A stretch of 64,000 nucleotides of DNA from Paranoxybacillus sp035645275 (lineage in GTDB: Bacteria; Bacillota; Bacilli; Bacillales; Anoxybacillaceae): the NCBI GenBank assembly GCA_035645275.1, contig DASQMX010000031.1, positions 558,001 through 622,000 on the forward strand, read 5' to 3'. A program made the position numbers and the translations under genes. The notes beneath the pieces were generated by a model that saw only the letters and a list, made by a program, of their open reading frames with translations, ran no database searches and was not told the DNA's origin. This document shows positions 51,942 to 60,248 of this stretch, piece after piece. Numbering within the stretch: the first letter of the stretch is position 1; each line of letters begins with the position of its first letter.

Positions 51942-53042
51942 ATGAATTCGACACGTGCCATTGCTGTTATAACAGAAATCTCAGAAACAAATGAAACGAA
52001 TCATTTCGGCTCCATTCATGACTTCTGTATAGAGCTTGCCGAATATGCCGAGCGAGAAGGGATTCTGTTTTATGTAACTTCTCTCACTATTTATACAGGA
52101 AATGAACGAATGGGATATATGTGGAAGAATAACAGTTGGATGAAAACTCCTGTTCCTGAGGCTGGTTGTATTTATAACCGTATTCATTCACGCAAAACAG
52201 AACACTCTCCGAAATTTCATGAGTTTCTGCAATATCTACAACACAATCATATCCCTATATTTAACGAACGATTTTTAAATAAATGGGAAGTTTACAATTG
52301 TTTAGCAAGATATGAATACTTGTGCCCCTTTCTTCCAGAAACACAAATGTTTACATCGAAGCAAACATTAGAACAATTTCTCGCTGAATATGAAACGGTC
52401 TTTATTAAACCGATTTACGGCAGCCAAGGCAAAAAAATTTTCCGCATACAGAAGAAGGAAGATCACTTTTTGCTGGACTATTCGACCTTTTCATTAGAAA
52501 AAGAGCAAATATATCCATCTGTTTCTTCCTTGTTTCTTGCTCTTAAAGAAAGAATTAACCAGCCGGTCATTATCCAGCAAGGAGTACCATTACAAACATA
52601 TAAAAACCGACCTGTCGATTTTCGTTTATTATGTCATCGTACAAATGACAGTAAATGGAAAGTCACTTCCTCAGTTGCCCGTGTTGCTTCTGAAGAAAAC
52701 TTTGTATCAAACGCGGCAAGAGGCGGCGAGCTTTTTCATATGAATGATATATTGAAAGAACTTTACGATCCAAGTACAAGCACATGGCAAAAAAAGTTTT
52801 TAAAAGAATTGTCTCTTGAAATCGCCGCTGCCCTTTCCGCTTCCACCGCTGGCTTATACGGCGAATTTGGCATCGACTTGGCGCTTGATACATGCGGTAA
52901 ATCTTGGGTAATTGAAGTGAATACAAAACCTTCAAAAAATTTAGATCTGCCGTCCCCCGCAAAACGAATTCGCCCTTCCGCTAAAGCGATTATTGATTAT
53001 TGTACTTATTTACTCAACCAAAAAGAGGAGGGATTTTCTTGA
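51942..53042 (+). CDS. yheC: YheC/YheD-family ATP-grasp protein (gene 1 of 4)
   Basis: A 366-residue ATP-grasp protein of the endospore coat-associated YheC/YheD family. After an N-terminal domain ending in YNRIHSRKTE and the conserved FLNKWEVYNCL (near residue 118), the ATP-grasp fold shows FIKPIYGSQGKKIF near residue 153, VDFRLLCHR near 224 and the metal-binding VIEVNTKPSK near 327. Such enzymes ligate a carboxyl to an amine; the substrate is unknown. GAGGGAG before the ATG. The stop overlaps the next start. Confidence 0.85.
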   Translation: MNSTRAIAVITEISETNETNHFGSIHDFCIELAEYAEREGILFYVTSLTIYTGNERMGYMWKNNSWMKTPVPEAGCIYNRIHSRKTEHSPKFHEFLQYLQHNHIPIFNERFLNKWEVYNCLARYEYLCPFLPETQMFTSKQTLEQFLAEYETVFIKPIYGSQGKKIFRIQKKEDHFLLDYSTFSLEKEQIYPSVSSLFLALKERINQPVIIQQGVPLQTYKNRPVDFRLLCHRTNDSKWKVTSSVARVASEENFVSNAARGGELFHMNDILKELYDPSTSTWQKKFLKELSLEIAAALSASTAGLYGEFGIDLALDTCGKSWVIEVNTKPSKNLDLPSPAKRIRPSAKAIIDYCTYLLNQKEEGFS

Positions 53043-54103
53043 TTTCATTCGGTTTTTTAACTATTCGTGAACATCAGGAACATGAATACGTAACTGAAAT
53101 AGCTAAACGAGCTTCCCATTACGGAATCGAGGTGTATCGTTTTACTCCGCTTTCGATTGATCCGTTAACAGAAAAAGTAAATGGTGAGAAGTTTAGCGAT
53201 AACTTACAATCATGGGTTTCTTGCCTATTTGATATTCCGGCTTTTATCTATGACCGCTGCTTTTATCATTCCGACTCCCGTTCAAAACGAAGCAAACCAA
53301 TTGTTCAATGGCTAAAGAAACGGCCTGATCTTGTATTTTTAGGGAACGGCTTCCCGAATAAATGGGAGTTATATGAGAGTCTGTGCTCCCATCCCCTTCT
53401 TTCTCCTTACACGCTAAAAACCTGGCGCATCACTTCTGTTCATGATGTGATCAAAGCGTTGAAGTCGGATAAAAATGTCATCTTAAAACCGGAAACTGGT
53501 TCTCAAGGGAAAGGAATGTACTGCTTAAAGCAAACGAAACATACACTGGAAATCCAGAGCACTTCTAAAGATATACAAATCATTAAAAGCAAAGCTGAAT
53601 TAAAAGCTTGGGCAGAAAACCAGCTTTGTTCACAATCTTATATAGGTCAGCCGCTTCTTCCTTTAAAAAATAAATACGGCCAACCATTTGACCTTCGACT
53701 ATTTTTGCAAAAAGATGAACAAGGCCAATGGAAAGAACGAGGAAGGGGCATTTGCGTGGGGGAAAAAGAAACCTTTATTGCTAATTTAAGCGCGGGAGCA
53801 ACTATCATCCCGTTTAAAGAGTGGATGAGCCAAATTCCAAAACCACAGCAAGTACTCATTAATGATGGAATTGATACGATTGTTACTTTATTACCTTCAT
53901 ATCTCGACGAAACATTCGGTCCGCTTTTTGAAATCGGTTTGGATATTGGCATTACAGACGAAGGGGCTGTATGGATTTTAGATGTCAATTCAAAGCCTGG
54001 ACGAAAAATCGTGTTAGAAATGTCCCCTCATGAAGCGGAAAACTTATACCACGCCCCTCTCCGTTATTGCCGCTTTCTTTCAGAAGGAGTGGAAGTACAA
54101 TGA
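53039..54103 (+). CDS. YheC/YheD-family ATP-grasp protein (gene 2 of 4)
   Basis: A 354-residue paralogue. Landmarks: IYDRCFYHSDSRSKRS, FPNKWELYESLCSH near residue 116, ILKPETGSQGKGMYCL near 150, FDLRLFLQKDE near 217 and ILDVNSKPGRKI near 318, where Asp replaces the usual Glu. The start is TTG at 53039, six bases after GAGGAGGG, overlapping the previous TGA as TTGA. Lower similarity to the others suggests a different substrate or partner. Confidence 0.83.
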   Translation: MISFGFLTIREHQEHEYVTEIAKRASHYGIEVYRFTPLSIDPLTEKVNGEKFSDNLQSWVSCLFDIPAFIYDRCFYHSDSRSKRSKPIVQWLKKRPDLVFLGNGFPNKWELYESLCSHPLLSPYTLKTWRITSVHDVIKALKSDKNVILKPETGSQGKGMYCLKQTKHTLEIQSTSKDIQIIKSKAELKAWAENQLCSQSYIGQPLLPLKNKYGQPFDLRLFLQKDEQGQWKERGRGICVGEKETFIANLSAGATIIPFKEWMSQIPKPQQVLINDGIDTIVTLLPSYLDETFGPLFEIGLDIGITDEGAVWILDVNSKPGRKIVLEMSPHEAENLYHAPLRYCRFLSEGVEVQ

Positions 54104-55455
54104 TTTATACGTTAAAGATTAACGAAAAAAGGCAAAAAACCGTATGGCTTCCTTCTAACATCCCTATTACCAAACAAACGCAAGTCATGTTTGGAAGCTA
54201 TAGTGAACCATGTTTGCTTATTTCTCGTTTAGACAACAAAAACGAAATCGCGATCACGAAAGATTTGGCAAAAAAATTGAAGATTCCTTTTTCGAGCCCT
54301 ATTTGCGTATTTCTTGATGAACAATCTGTCCATCTCGGACCGCTTATCGGCATCTTTACAGCGGGATTTAAAAAGTCAACCATTCGTCCAATCGGCAAGC
54401 GGACATTTTTCTTTGCGAAATTGCTGACAAAAGAAAAAGAAGTCGGCGGCTTTGCCTTTGTATTCGGCGCCCATCATATTAACTGGGAAATGGGAACGAT
54501 TAACGGCTATTTTTATACAGAAAACGGCTGGGAACAATTTGAAGTGCCTTTTCCAAATGTGATTTATAACCGACTTCCAAATCGGCGGACAGAAAATGAA
54601 GCGACTTTCCAGCAAATTAAACATAAATTAAAAAACGAGTATTTGATTCCATGGTTTAACGAAAGCTTTTTTAATAAATGGGAAATTTACCATCTGCTAC
54701 AAAAACATCCATCGGCTTTGTCTTATCTTCCGGAAACACATGCCCATCCAACAGAAGAAATCGTACAGATGCTGCTGGAAAAATACAAGAATGTTTATGT
54801 GAAACCAGCGAACGGAAGCCTCGGTTTAAGCGTGTACCAAATCATTCAAGCAAAAGACCAAAAAATCTATTATTGCCGCTATCGCGATGAATATGAACAA
54901 AACCGTCTGCGAAAATTCACCTCTCTTTCTTCATTATGGAGTGAGCTGTTTAAACAAAAAGAGATGGAACGCTATATTGTTCAGCAAGGAATTCCACTTA
55001 TACGTTATAAAGGAAGACAAGTCGATTTTCGAGTTCATACAAACAAAAACAAAAACGGAAAATGGCAGGTCAGCGCCATAGCAGCAAAAGCAGCAGGAAA
55101 AGGAAGCGTGACAACACATATCAATAACGGAGGCATTGTGAAAACGTTAGACGAAATATTCGAACATGAACAGGAACGTTGCTTCATGACAGAAAAACTG
55201 AAAGAGGCAGCTCTCACCCTTAGCCAATGCTTAGAAGAAAAAATGGGGATAGCAATTGGAGAAATTGGCTTTGATATCGGAATTGACCAAAAGGGAAATA
55301 TTTGGCTATTCGAAGCCAACTCAAAACCTGGCCGCTCCATTTTTACTCATCCAAAGTTAAAAAAATATGAAGATTTGACTACCATCCTTTCATTAGAGTA
55401 TGGTGTCTATTTAAGTGAACAAATGATTACAAAACCCGAGGCCATCATCACATGA
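54100..55455 (+). CDS. yheD: YheD-family ATP-grasp protein (gene 3 of 4)
   Basis: A 451-residue paralogue with an extra N-terminal domain of about 85 residues (beta-rich, including VHLGPLIGIFTAGF near residue 84), the layout of B. subtilis YheD. Then VIYNRLPNRRTENEA, FFNKWEIYHLLQKH near 188, YVKPANGSLGLSVYQI near 235, VDFRVHTNKNKNGKW near 307 and LFEANSKPGRSIF near 405. ATGA overlap with the upstream gene and GAAGGAG before the start. Confidence 0.87.
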   Translation: MIYTLKINEKRQKTVWLPSNIPITKQTQVMFGSYSEPCLLISRLDNKNEIAITKDLAKKLKIPFSSPICVFLDEQSVHLGPLIGIFTAGFKKSTIRPIGKRTFFFAKLLTKEKEVGGFAFVFGAHHINWEMGTINGYFYTENGWEQFEVPFPNVIYNRLPNRRTENEATFQQIKHKLKNEYLIPWFNESFFNKWEIYHLLQKHPSALSYLPETHAHPTEEIVQMLLEKYKNVYVKPANGSLGLSVYQIIQAKDQKIYYCRYRDEYEQNRLRKFTSLSSLWSELFKQKEMERYIVQQGIPLIRYKGRQVDFRVHTNKNKNGKWQVSAIAAKAAGKGSVTTHINNGGIVKTLDEIFEHEQERCFMTEKLKEAALTLSQCLEEKMGIAIGEIGFDIGIDQKGNIWLFEANSKPGRSIFTHPKLKKYEDLTTILSLEYGVYLSEQMITKPEAIIT

Positions 55456-56636
55456 AATCGACAATTTATTACGATTTTGAGCAAGAAAAATGGTTTCATA
55501 AAGATAGTGACTTTTCTTATACATTTGGAAAAAATGCGATTTCGCTTCCCTTTTCCGAAGCGAAACAATCTTGTTTATCTTTTTCCGTTATTAAAAAAGG
55601 AAATCAGCTTGGACCACTCATCGGCATTGTCATCAGCGACTCTACCGTTAGACAACTGTTAAAAGGCTATAAACGCAATTTCGAACAGATTCATCGAGAA
55701 CTAAAATCGCTCGGAGGAATATGTATTGTTTTCACAGCGGGAAACGTACAAACAAATAAAATACACGGCTATGTATTTTCTGATGAAAAAAAGCAGTGGA
55801 TTCATGTAAAAGTTCCGCTGCCTGATATCGTTTATAACCGCATCAAAACTCGAAAAGATGAACAAACAGCGGATATCCAACATTTTTTTCAATTCTTGCA
55901 GCAAAACAACATTCCTTACTTTAATCCTTCATTTTTTACGAAATGGCAATTATATCAAATTTTAAATTCGAATAAAATGCTTCGTCCCTATTTACCGGCG
56001 ACTTTGCGCATTTCATCCTTCAATGATCTAGTTACGATGCTGAACACATATGGACACATTTATATGAAGCCGAACGAAGGTCATAAAGGAAAAGGAATTT
56101 TTACCCTTCAACTAAACCGCGAACAACATACAGTCGTTTTTTCCAATATGAAGCACGAACGAACTTTTGGAAATATAACTACACTTTTCAAGTTATACGA
56201 TTTAGATAAATATATAGCCCAACAAGCGATTCATTCTGATACAATCCATGGAAAACGATATGACTTACGTATACTCGCCCATTACCAAAACAATAGTTTT
56301 GTGATTAGCGGCATCGGCATTAGACAATCCATAAACCAGGAAATTACAACACATATTCCAAACGGCGGTAGGCTCATTCCATACGAATTCGTCAAAGAAA
56401 AAATCGATGAATCTCTTTTGCAACATATTATTGTACAATGCGGTAAAACACTTTCTGCCCATTTAGGACTCATCGGTGAATTTTCCCTTGATCTTGGCCA
56501 GACGCCGGACGGACATTGTTATATTTATGAGCTTAACTCAAAGCCAATGATTTTCGATGAACCGGAAATCCAACAGCAAGGAACGAAAAATCTTATTCGT
56601 GCGTTTCACGAGTTGAGCGGATTTGTTCAAGATTAA
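55452..56636 (+). CDS. YheD-family ATP-grasp protein (gene 4 of 4)
   Basis: A 394-residue paralogue with a shorter N-terminal domain (LGPLIGIVISDST near residue 55), then VYNRIKTRKDEQTAD, FFTKWQLYQILNSN near 169, YMKPNEGHKGKGIFTL near 208 (His in place of the usual Ser of the Gly-rich loop), YDLRILAHY near 273 and IYELNSKPMIFDE near 358. Start overlaps the previous stop (ATGA). Its last 44 bases overlap the convergent gene at 56593. Confidence 0.85.
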   Translation: MKSTIYYDFEQEKWFHKDSDFSYTFGKNAISLPFSEAKQSCLSFSVIKKGNQLGPLIGIVISDSTVRQLLKGYKRNFEQIHRELKSLGGICIVFTAGNVQTNKIHGYVFSDEKKQWIHVKVPLPDIVYNRIKTRKDEQTADIQHFFQFLQQNNIPYFNPSFFTKWQLYQILNSNKMLRPYLPATLRISSFNDLVTMLNTYGHIYMKPNEGHKGKGIFTLQLNREQHTVVFSNMKHERTFGNITTLFKLYDLDKYIAQQAIHSDTIHGKRYDLRILAHYQNNSFVISGIGIRQSINQEITTHIPNGGRLIPYEFVKEKIDESLLQHIIVQCGKTLSAHLGLIGEFSLDLGQTPDGHCYIYELNSKPMIFDEPEIQQQGTKNLIRAFHELSGFVQD

Positions 56637-57015
56637 TTTCTTCAACCATTTCAAGTAATGTTGCCGCACACTGTAAGGAATGTTTCAAAGCCTGCATTAT
56701 TACTTGTTTTTTTGTTCCTGTAAGACTTGTGAATAGTTCATAATACCAATTCGTTTTTTTCATCTCATTGAACAACGCCGCATCAATCAAATCATTGGTT
56801 GAATCATGAACGATTTGGCATGGCTTATGTTCATAATATGCCCCATTCATTAAAAAATGGAGATACTGAAACCATTGATACTGTTTTTGTCCATGCTCCA
56901 AAAAGAGTCGCAGCTGGCGTTTCCGTTTTTCATCATTCATTTTGTCAAACAGTAATTGATACAAGTTGGTTGAAAAACAAGTTGCGTCAATTGTTTTTTG
57001 CAGTACAGCAAGCAA
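56593..57015 (-). CDS. Helical hypothetical protein convergent with the ATP-grasp operon
   Basis: About 140 residues, predicted all-helical, with paired motifs KRRQLRLFLEHGQKQYQWF-like and QALKHSLQCAATLLEMVEE; the pattern recalls ferritin-like or spore-coat CotF-like bundles but lacks a clear metal site. The best ribosome binding site (GGGGGGAG) precedes a TTG at 57015; ATGs at 57042 and 57051 lack one. It overlaps the fourth ATP-grasp gene on the opposite strand. Function unknown. Confidence 0.6.
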   Translation of the reverse strand: MLAVLQKTIDATCFSTNLYQLLFDKMNDEKRKRQLRLFLEHGQKQYQWFQYLHFLMNGAYYEHKPCQIVHDSTNDLIDAALFNEMKKTNWYYELFTSLTGTKKQVIMQALKHSLQCAATLLEMVEEINLEQIRSTRETHE

Positions 57016-57142
57016 ACTTTCTCCCCCCTCATGCTTGTCCATCTGCTTCATCTATATGAGAAAAATATGCAATGCATGACAAATTTTCTGCGATTAGTCG
57101 ATATTCTTTACACACAAACTACACATAAAAAGGGGGATTTAT

Positions 57143-57331
57143 ATGACTGACAAACGCAACAATCATTGCAAAGATTCATGCCATGAAGGCCGCGACAAAT
57201 ATTTTATGGACATTGATCGAATGATGAACGAAGGCATGTCCGGCGGTTCTGTCCATATGCGCCACAATGCAACGAACATCGAAGAAGCGCATGATTTCAT
57301 AGAAGAAGAACCGCCCCATGAAATAAACTAA
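57143..57331 (+). CDS. Small hydrophilic hypothetical protein
   Basis: A 62-residue protein, His- and acid-rich (NNHCKDSCHEGRDKYFMDID at the start, EEAHDFIEEEPPHEIN at the end) with two cysteines. No membrane segment. AAAAGGGGGAT lies seven bases before the ATG. A family A palindrome follows. Not recognised; next to spore genes, so a sporulation role is possible but unproved. Confidence 0.6.
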   Translation: MTDKRNNHCKDSCHEGRDKYFMDIDRMMNEGMSGGSVHMRHNATNIEEAHDFIEEEPPHEIN

Positions 57332-57339
57332 AAAGAACT

Positions 57340-57458
57340 AATAATGTCCCATAATAAGGGTCTTCCCTCACACACCATCGACCATTATCGTGTAATGACG
57401 AAACATGATGTATGAGCTATGGTAGTTGTGGGCTGACCCTTTGCTTTTGAGCCAGCCC
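57340..57458. repeat. Family A palindromic element, copy 11 (GGGTC subtype)
   Basis: TGTCCCATAATAAGGGTC, CCCTCAC and GTTGTGGGCTGACCCTT, GAGCCAGCCC; the centre is diverged. Between a small gene and the PucR-type regulator. Confidence 0.75.
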
Positions 57459-57505
57459 CACTGCTGGTATAATAAAGGTAAAGTTTTTAGGAAAGGAAAT
57501 ATACG

Positions 57506-58432
57506 ATGCTCGAACAATTAAAATCCCATTATAAAGAAGCACTTACAACAGATAAGTCGATCTCCAATCCGAATGACTATGAGTGGTTTTATACAAATAG
57601 TGGAGAACAACTGGGAATTTTAAAACGCCGTCTTACAGAGCAGGAAAAACAGTTATTATCCATCTTTCTTACTCCTATGCCGCAAAACCAACCATTTGCG
57701 AACAGACAAGAATTCATTTGGTATAATTTTTTAATACGTGGCGATACGAAACAAATGGATTTGCAGCAAAGTCATGCTCCTTATTACCGCTTTATTCAAT
57801 TCCATCTTAAACAAACAACGGTTCATAAAGAAGATTTTTGTGAAGCTGCAAAAGAATTGCTTCCGTCTAATCCTATAATTATTTGGGAAAACGCTCATCA
57901 AGGAGTTATCATTCTGGAAAAAAAAGAAGGAGAACGTGAAATCGTCTCTTTTGCGGAATTTATTGATACGTTATCAAGTGACTTATATATTAATCTTCGG
58001 ATCTTTGTCGGACAAATATATCCTTTCTCAGAAACACTGCATGAATATTACATGATCGAAAAACAATATTTTCAGCTTGCGATGGCTCATATATCCAAAC
58101 AAAATATATTGACAATGGAAGATGTTTTTCCCCTCTTACTAATAAAAAGCGGTATCAGCAACAAGGAACTGCAACATGCCATTCACTTCATCGATTCAAT
58201 CAAAGAAGATACTGAGCTTTTCCATACGATGAAAACCTTTTTCGAATGCAACTTAAACTTATCGTTGGCAGCGAAAAAGCTATATATACACCGCAATAGT
58301 CTGCAATATCGAATCGAAAAATTTAGCGAACGGACAGGGATTGATATTAAACATTTTAAAGGAGCCGTTACAACATATTTAGCCATGTTGGCACACGAGC
58401 ATCTGAATAACGAAAACCGGCAAGATGACTAA
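57506..58432 (+). CDS. PucR/CdaR-type transcriptional regulator (YxkF-like)
   Basis: A 308-residue protein with a C-terminal PucR-type helix-turn-helix (residues about 245-300: NLSLAAKKLYIHRNSLQYRI then ERTGIDIKHFKGAVTTYLAM). The N-terminal part is soluble and not assignable. A like gene (yxkF) lies beside msmX in B. subtilis, so it may act on carbohydrate uptake. AGGAAAGGA precedes the ATG. Co-directional with msmX, with 99 bases between. Confidence 0.82.
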   Translation: MLEQLKSHYKEALTTDKSISNPNDYEWFYTNSGEQLGILKRRLTEQEKQLLSIFLTPMPQNQPFANRQEFIWYNFLIRGDTKQMDLQQSHAPYYRFIQFHLKQTTVHKEDFCEAAKELLPSNPIIIWENAHQGVIILEKKEGEREIVSFAEFIDTLSSDLYINLRIFVGQIYPFSETLHEYYMIEKQYFQLAMAHISKQNILTMEDVFPLLLIKSGISNKELQHAIHFIDSIKEDTELFHTMKTFFECNLNLSLAAKKLYIHRNSLQYRIEKFSERTGIDIKHFKGAVTTYLAMLAHEHLNNENRQDD

Positions 58433-58501
58433 AATCCTCCTCTATTTTTTGTGCAGGTTGTATATTTACGGAAAATGGTATTTTTAGTACTCTAAAAGCA
58501 A

Positions 58502-58516
58502 ATGAAACCGTTATCA
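58502..58516 (+). promoter_or_regulatory. cre site in the msmX leader
   Basis: ATGAAACCGTTATCA matches the CcpA consensus WTGNAANCGNWWNCA at every position. It ends two bases before AGGAGG, the msmX ribosome binding site. Confidence 0.75.
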
Positions 58517-58531
58517 TAGGAGGTAGTAAAA

Positions 58532-59647
58532 ATGGCTGAACTCCGCCTCGAGCACGTTTATAAAATTTATGATAATAATGTAACAGCCGTAAAGGATTTT
58601 AACTTACATATTAAAGATAAAGAATTTATTGTCTTCGTAGGTCCATCCGGTTGCGGTAAATCAACAACATTGCGCATGATTGCTGGATTAGAGGAAATTT
58701 CAAAAGGAGATTTATACATCGATGGAAAACGCATGAACGATGTCGCTCCTAAAGACCGCGACATTGCGATGGTATTTCAAAACTATGCGCTATATCCGCA
58801 CATGAGCGTATATGATAATATGGCGTTCGGTTTAAAGCTGCGCAAGTTTCCAAAAGATGAAATCGATCGCCGCGTTCGCGAAGCAGCCCGTATTCTCGGC
58901 CTTGAACAATATTTGGATCGCAAACCGAAAGCATTGTCTGGTGGTCAGCGTCAACGCGTCGCCCTAGGACGTGCGATTGTTCGTGATGCAAAAGTATTTT
59001 TAATGGATGAACCACTCTCTAACCTTGATGCAAAACTTCGCGTACAAATGCGCTCAGAAATCGCAAAATTACATCAACGTTTAGGAACAACAACTATTTA
59101 TGTAACACACGATCAAACAGAAGCAATGACAATGGCAACCCGCCTTGTTGTCATGAAAGACGGTGTCATTCAACAAGTCGGAACACCGAAAGAAGTATAT
59201 GAAAAACCGGAAAACGTCTTTGTCGGTGGCTTTATCGGTTCTCCAGCAATGAACTTCTTAAAAGGTACATTAAAAGACGGTGCGTTTGTCGTTAGCGATG
59301 TAACCATTGCTGTGCCGGAAGGAAAAATGAAAGCCCTTCGTGAGCAAGGTTATGTCGGCAAAGAAGTCATTTTAGGTATTCGTCCGGAAGATTTCCATGA
59401 CGAACCAGTATTTATCGAAGCATCGAAAAATACGAAAATTACTGCAAACGTTGAAGTCGCTGAATTAATGGGCGCTGAGACAATGATTTATTCACAAATT
59501 GGCGGCCAAGAGTTCGTTGCCCGTATTGATGCCCGTACAGAAGTGAAACCTGGACAAACAATTGAGCTTGCTTTAGATATGAATAAAGCTCACTTCTTCG
59601 ATGTAGACACGGAAGTGCGCATTCGTTCAAACGCTGAAAAAGCATAA
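58532..59647 (+). CDS. msmX: Multi-sugar ABC transporter ATPase MsmX
   Basis: A 371-residue CUT1 ATPase. Walker A GPSGCGKST near residue 36, Q-loop VFQNYALYPHM, signature LSGGQRQRVALGRA near 133, Walker B VFLMDEPLSNLD near 155, and a C-terminal regulatory (MalK/TOBE) domain with ILGIRPEDFHD. In B. subtilis MsmX drives several sugar importers including MdxEFG; the maltodextrin operon at 17-23.5 kb has no ATPase of its own. ATAGGAGGT before the ATG, with a cre site overlapping the leader. Confidence 0.94.
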   Translation: MAELRLEHVYKIYDNNVTAVKDFNLHIKDKEFIVFVGPSGCGKSTTLRMIAGLEEISKGDLYIDGKRMNDVAPKDRDIAMVFQNYALYPHMSVYDNMAFGLKLRKFPKDEIDRRVREAARILGLEQYLDRKPKALSGGQRQRVALGRAIVRDAKVFLMDEPLSNLDAKLRVQMRSEIAKLHQRLGTTTIYVTHDQTEAMTMATRLVVMKDGVIQQVGTPKEVYEKPENVFVGGFIGSPAMNFLKGTLKDGAFVVSDVTIAVPEGKMKALREQGYVGKEVILGIRPEDFHDEPVFIEASKNTKITANVEVAELMGAETMIYSQIGGQEFVARIDARTEVKPGQTIELALDMNKAHFFDVDTEVRIRSNAEKA

Positions 59648-59655
59648 TGACAAGT

Positions 59656-59741
59656 GGCTGGCTGACCTGTAAGTGTCTGATTTCACGTATTATGTCCTAT
59701 ATGATAGTTGTGGAGTCCGACACTTGCTTTTGGTCAGCCTC
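59656..59741. repeat. Family A palindromic element, copy 12
   Basis: GGCTGACC and GGTCAGCCTC outer arms; AAGTGTCTGATTTCACG and GTGGAGTCCGACACTT inner arms; shortened centre. Between convergent msmX and the zinc-ribbon gene. Confidence 0.88.
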
Positions 59742-59984
59742 TTATTCTTTAATCAATTGTATTTGGTCGTTACCACAATGCGGACAGTAAAAAAGATGAG
59801 CGCATTCATGCCGGCTTAATGTTGAAAGATAACCGTCTATGCGCTTCATGAGGTCAATTTCCATATACGGACTATAATCATCGAAATAGTCCATTATTTT
59901 CCCCTTATCTTCTAATTTTCCGCCGCAATTCTCACAATATAATAAAAGCTCTCGAAAGCCATTACAAAGCGGGCAAATATTCAT
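59742..59984 (-). CDS. Zinc-ribbon protein
   Basis: An 80-residue protein with three CxxC knuckles (CPLC at residue 4, CENC near 17, CPHC near 67) joined by an acidic helix (DYFDDYSPYMEIDLMKRIDG) and an extra HECAH. Likely binds one or two zinc ions; function unknown. The site AGGAGG is 12 bases before the ATG and directs first a two-codon frame whose TGA overlaps the start codon. Ends in a family A palindrome. Confidence 0.7.
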   Translation of the reverse strand: MNICPLCNGFRELLLYCENCGGKLEDKGKIMDYFDDYSPYMEIDLMKRIDGYLSTLSRHECAHLFYCPHCGNDQIQLIKE

Positions 59985-60119
59985 CGCATGCTCATACCTC
60001 CTGCGTAAAATTTCTTCACACTTCTACATATTCCCTAATGTCTGAAAAAACATGTAACCACAAAAAAATGAAAAAAATTACCAAACACCATGAAGAATAA
60101 TAATTTAAAAACTCCTCAA

Positions 60120-60126
60120 AATAGTA
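60120..60126 (+). promoter_or_regulatory. Possible sigma-G -10 box for the spore protein gene
   Basis: AATAGTA agrees with the sigma-G -10 consensus CATACTA in five of seven positions. TGAAGAATAA (60091-60100) upstream may hold the -35. Tentative. It would put the tRNA-like element in the transcript leader. Confidence 0.3.
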
Positions 60127-60150
60127 GTAACATCAGCAAACAACAACCAT

Positions 60151-60219
60151 TGGGTTAAGCCAAGCTTGGCAGCGTGATACTCTCACGCATCGCTGGTGCA
60201 AATCCAGCTAACCCAGCCA
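60151..60219 (+). ncRNA. tRNA-Gln-like cloverleaf in the leader of the spore protein gene
   Basis: Four stems fold: acceptor TGGGTTA with TAACCCA (7 bp), a D-region GCCAAGCTTGGC, anticodon stem GCGTG with CACGC around ATACTCT, and T stem GCTGG with CCAGC around TGCAAAT; then G and CCA. It resembles Bacillus tRNA-Gln (acceptor, GCCAAGC, CGCTGG, CCAGCTA, CCCAGCCA), but the D-loop is lost, the UUG anticodon is gone and T-loop position 55 is G. The acceptor stem has a compensated C-G to T-A change relative to my memory of tRNA-Gln. Probably not a decoding tRNA. It ends 29 bases before the gene's ATG. Confidence 0.75.
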
Positions 60220-60248
60220 TTTAAACTTCAATGAGGAGATGATTCAGC

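Noticed and set aside
60151..60219. Functional tRNA gene
   Set aside because: D-loop too small, no G18-G19, T-loop position 55 is G and the anticodon loop does not read a Gln anticodon; a decoding role is unlikely.
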